Shown: positions 35,045 to 35,425 of the stretch, piece by piece | How the letters are laid out: every line of letters begins with the position of its first letter | Position numbering within the stretch: the stretch's first letter is position 1 | Origin: Clostridiales bacterium | GTDB taxonomy: Bacteria > Bacillota > Clostridia > Saccharofermentanales > Saccharofermentanaceae | DNA: 35,425 bases | Assembly (NCBI GenBank): GCA_017964005.1 | Contig: JAGCSR010000005.1 | Span: forward strand, 1-35,425 | Direction: 5' to 3' | Notes under the pieces: model-generated | The model's input: the letters and a program-made list of their open reading frames with translations, nothing else | Databases searched by the model: none | What the model was told of the DNA's origin: nothing | Translations under genes and position numbers: made by a program

Positions 35045-35425
35045 CTTCTCCGTGAATAATCCTCTGATATCAGAAGGAAGAGGACTTACAAAGGTCCGTA
35101 TCTCAGAAGGTTCTGTCAGAACGTCATTGAATCTGAGATAGTAAGCGTGTAATGAGACTCTTCCTATAGAAGAATCCAACTTAACCGTATCCCCCCACAG
35201 TTCAAGATCTGCTTCATCCGCTGGGTTGTCTATGGAATTAGGTCCGTAGAGGCCGTCTCCTATGAGAGGGTGGCCGGATGCTAATGAATGTACCCTTATC
35301 TGATGGCATCTTCCCGTAAGGAGCGAAAACTCAACCAAGGAGATGTTGCTTTCATCATCTGTAACAACGGTCTTGTAGTCGGTAATGCATTCGCGTCCCG
35401 CAGGATCCGGCTGTCTTATCATTAC
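35003..35425 (-). CDS. RluA-family 23S rRNA pseudouridine synthase, C-terminal part (5' end outside window)
   Basis: 141 residues visible, open to the window end on the minus strand. The family block is FSLLTGRCHQIRVHSLASGHPLIGDGLYG. The catalytic HRLD-type Asp motif lies upstream, outside the window. Its last 42 bp overlap the end of recN on the opposite strand (stop at 35003-35005, recN stop at 35042-35044). The paralogue (RluA, RluC or RluD) cannot be decided. Confidence 0.9.
   Translation of the reverse strand, partial: VMIRQPDPAGRECITDYKTVVTDDESNISLVEFSLLTGRCHQIRVHSLASGHPLIGDGLYGPNSIDNPADEADLELWGDTVKLDSSIGRVSLHAYYLRFNDVLTEPSEIRTFVSPLPSDIRGLFTEKSLIRIDEFLGEVN

Overview
The window reads as chromosomal DNA of a Gram-positive Clostridia-type bacterium (Bacillota). 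Evidence: strong AGGAGG-type ribosome binding sites, a leucine T-box leader, a Cheo-box-type SOS operator at lexA, an S-layer-homology surface protein, and two conserved Bacillota gene neighbourhoods (miaB-mutS-mutL-miaA, and efp/asp23/nusB/xseAB/ispA/dxs/nadK/argR/recN). A member of Oscillospiraceae/Saccharofermentanaceae-like Clostridia is my guess; the sequence alone cannot fix the family. Almost all genes are vegetative core genes. No phage, IS, CRISPR, rRNA or tRNA was seen.

Layout. 1-2630: the end of one S-layer-homology (SLH) protein and a complete tandem paralogue carrying leucine-rich repeats, two Ig-like domains and three SLH repeats. 2641-4656: promoter, T-box leader with leucine specifier, and leuA. 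4657-4800: a convergent gap packed with TTACTG/CAGTAA palindromes. 4801-6327 (minus): a membrane-anchored D,D-carboxypeptidase, divergent from 6417-13436, a tightly overlapping miaB-mutS-mutL-miaA operon joining tRNA modification and mismatch repair. 13564-14214 (minus): lexA, divergent from an unrecognised DNA-binding-like protein (14340-14891), with two SOS-box-like sites in the shared promoter. 15084-15563: a small unknown membrane protein. 15790-17154: NADP-type glutamate dehydrogenase with a structured leader. 17335-18540 (minus): a DUF3048 lipoprotein.

18723-23382: an envelope/signalling cluster. A LytR-CpsA-Psr enzyme overlaps by 4 bp a membrane protein that joins an apparently catalytically dead PP2C-like domain to an SH3-like domain and a threonine-rich tail. 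A DUF1858 protein, a TetR-type regulator and a cyclophilin lipoprotein follow. This is the least standard part of the window and my best candidate for an undescribed system.

23459-24814 (minus): aspartate kinase. 24951-35044: YqeG phosphatase, EF-P, Asp23, AmaP-like and DUF2273 envelope proteins, nusB, xseA, xseB, ispA, dxs, nadK, argR and recN. Compared with Bacillus subtilis this block keeps its order but lacks spoIIIAA-AH between efp and asp23, tlyA after dxs, and spoIVB-spo0A after recN. That pattern fits a lineage that has lost sporulation. The window ends inside an RluA-family pseudouridine synthase on the minus strand whose 3' end overlaps recN tail to tail.
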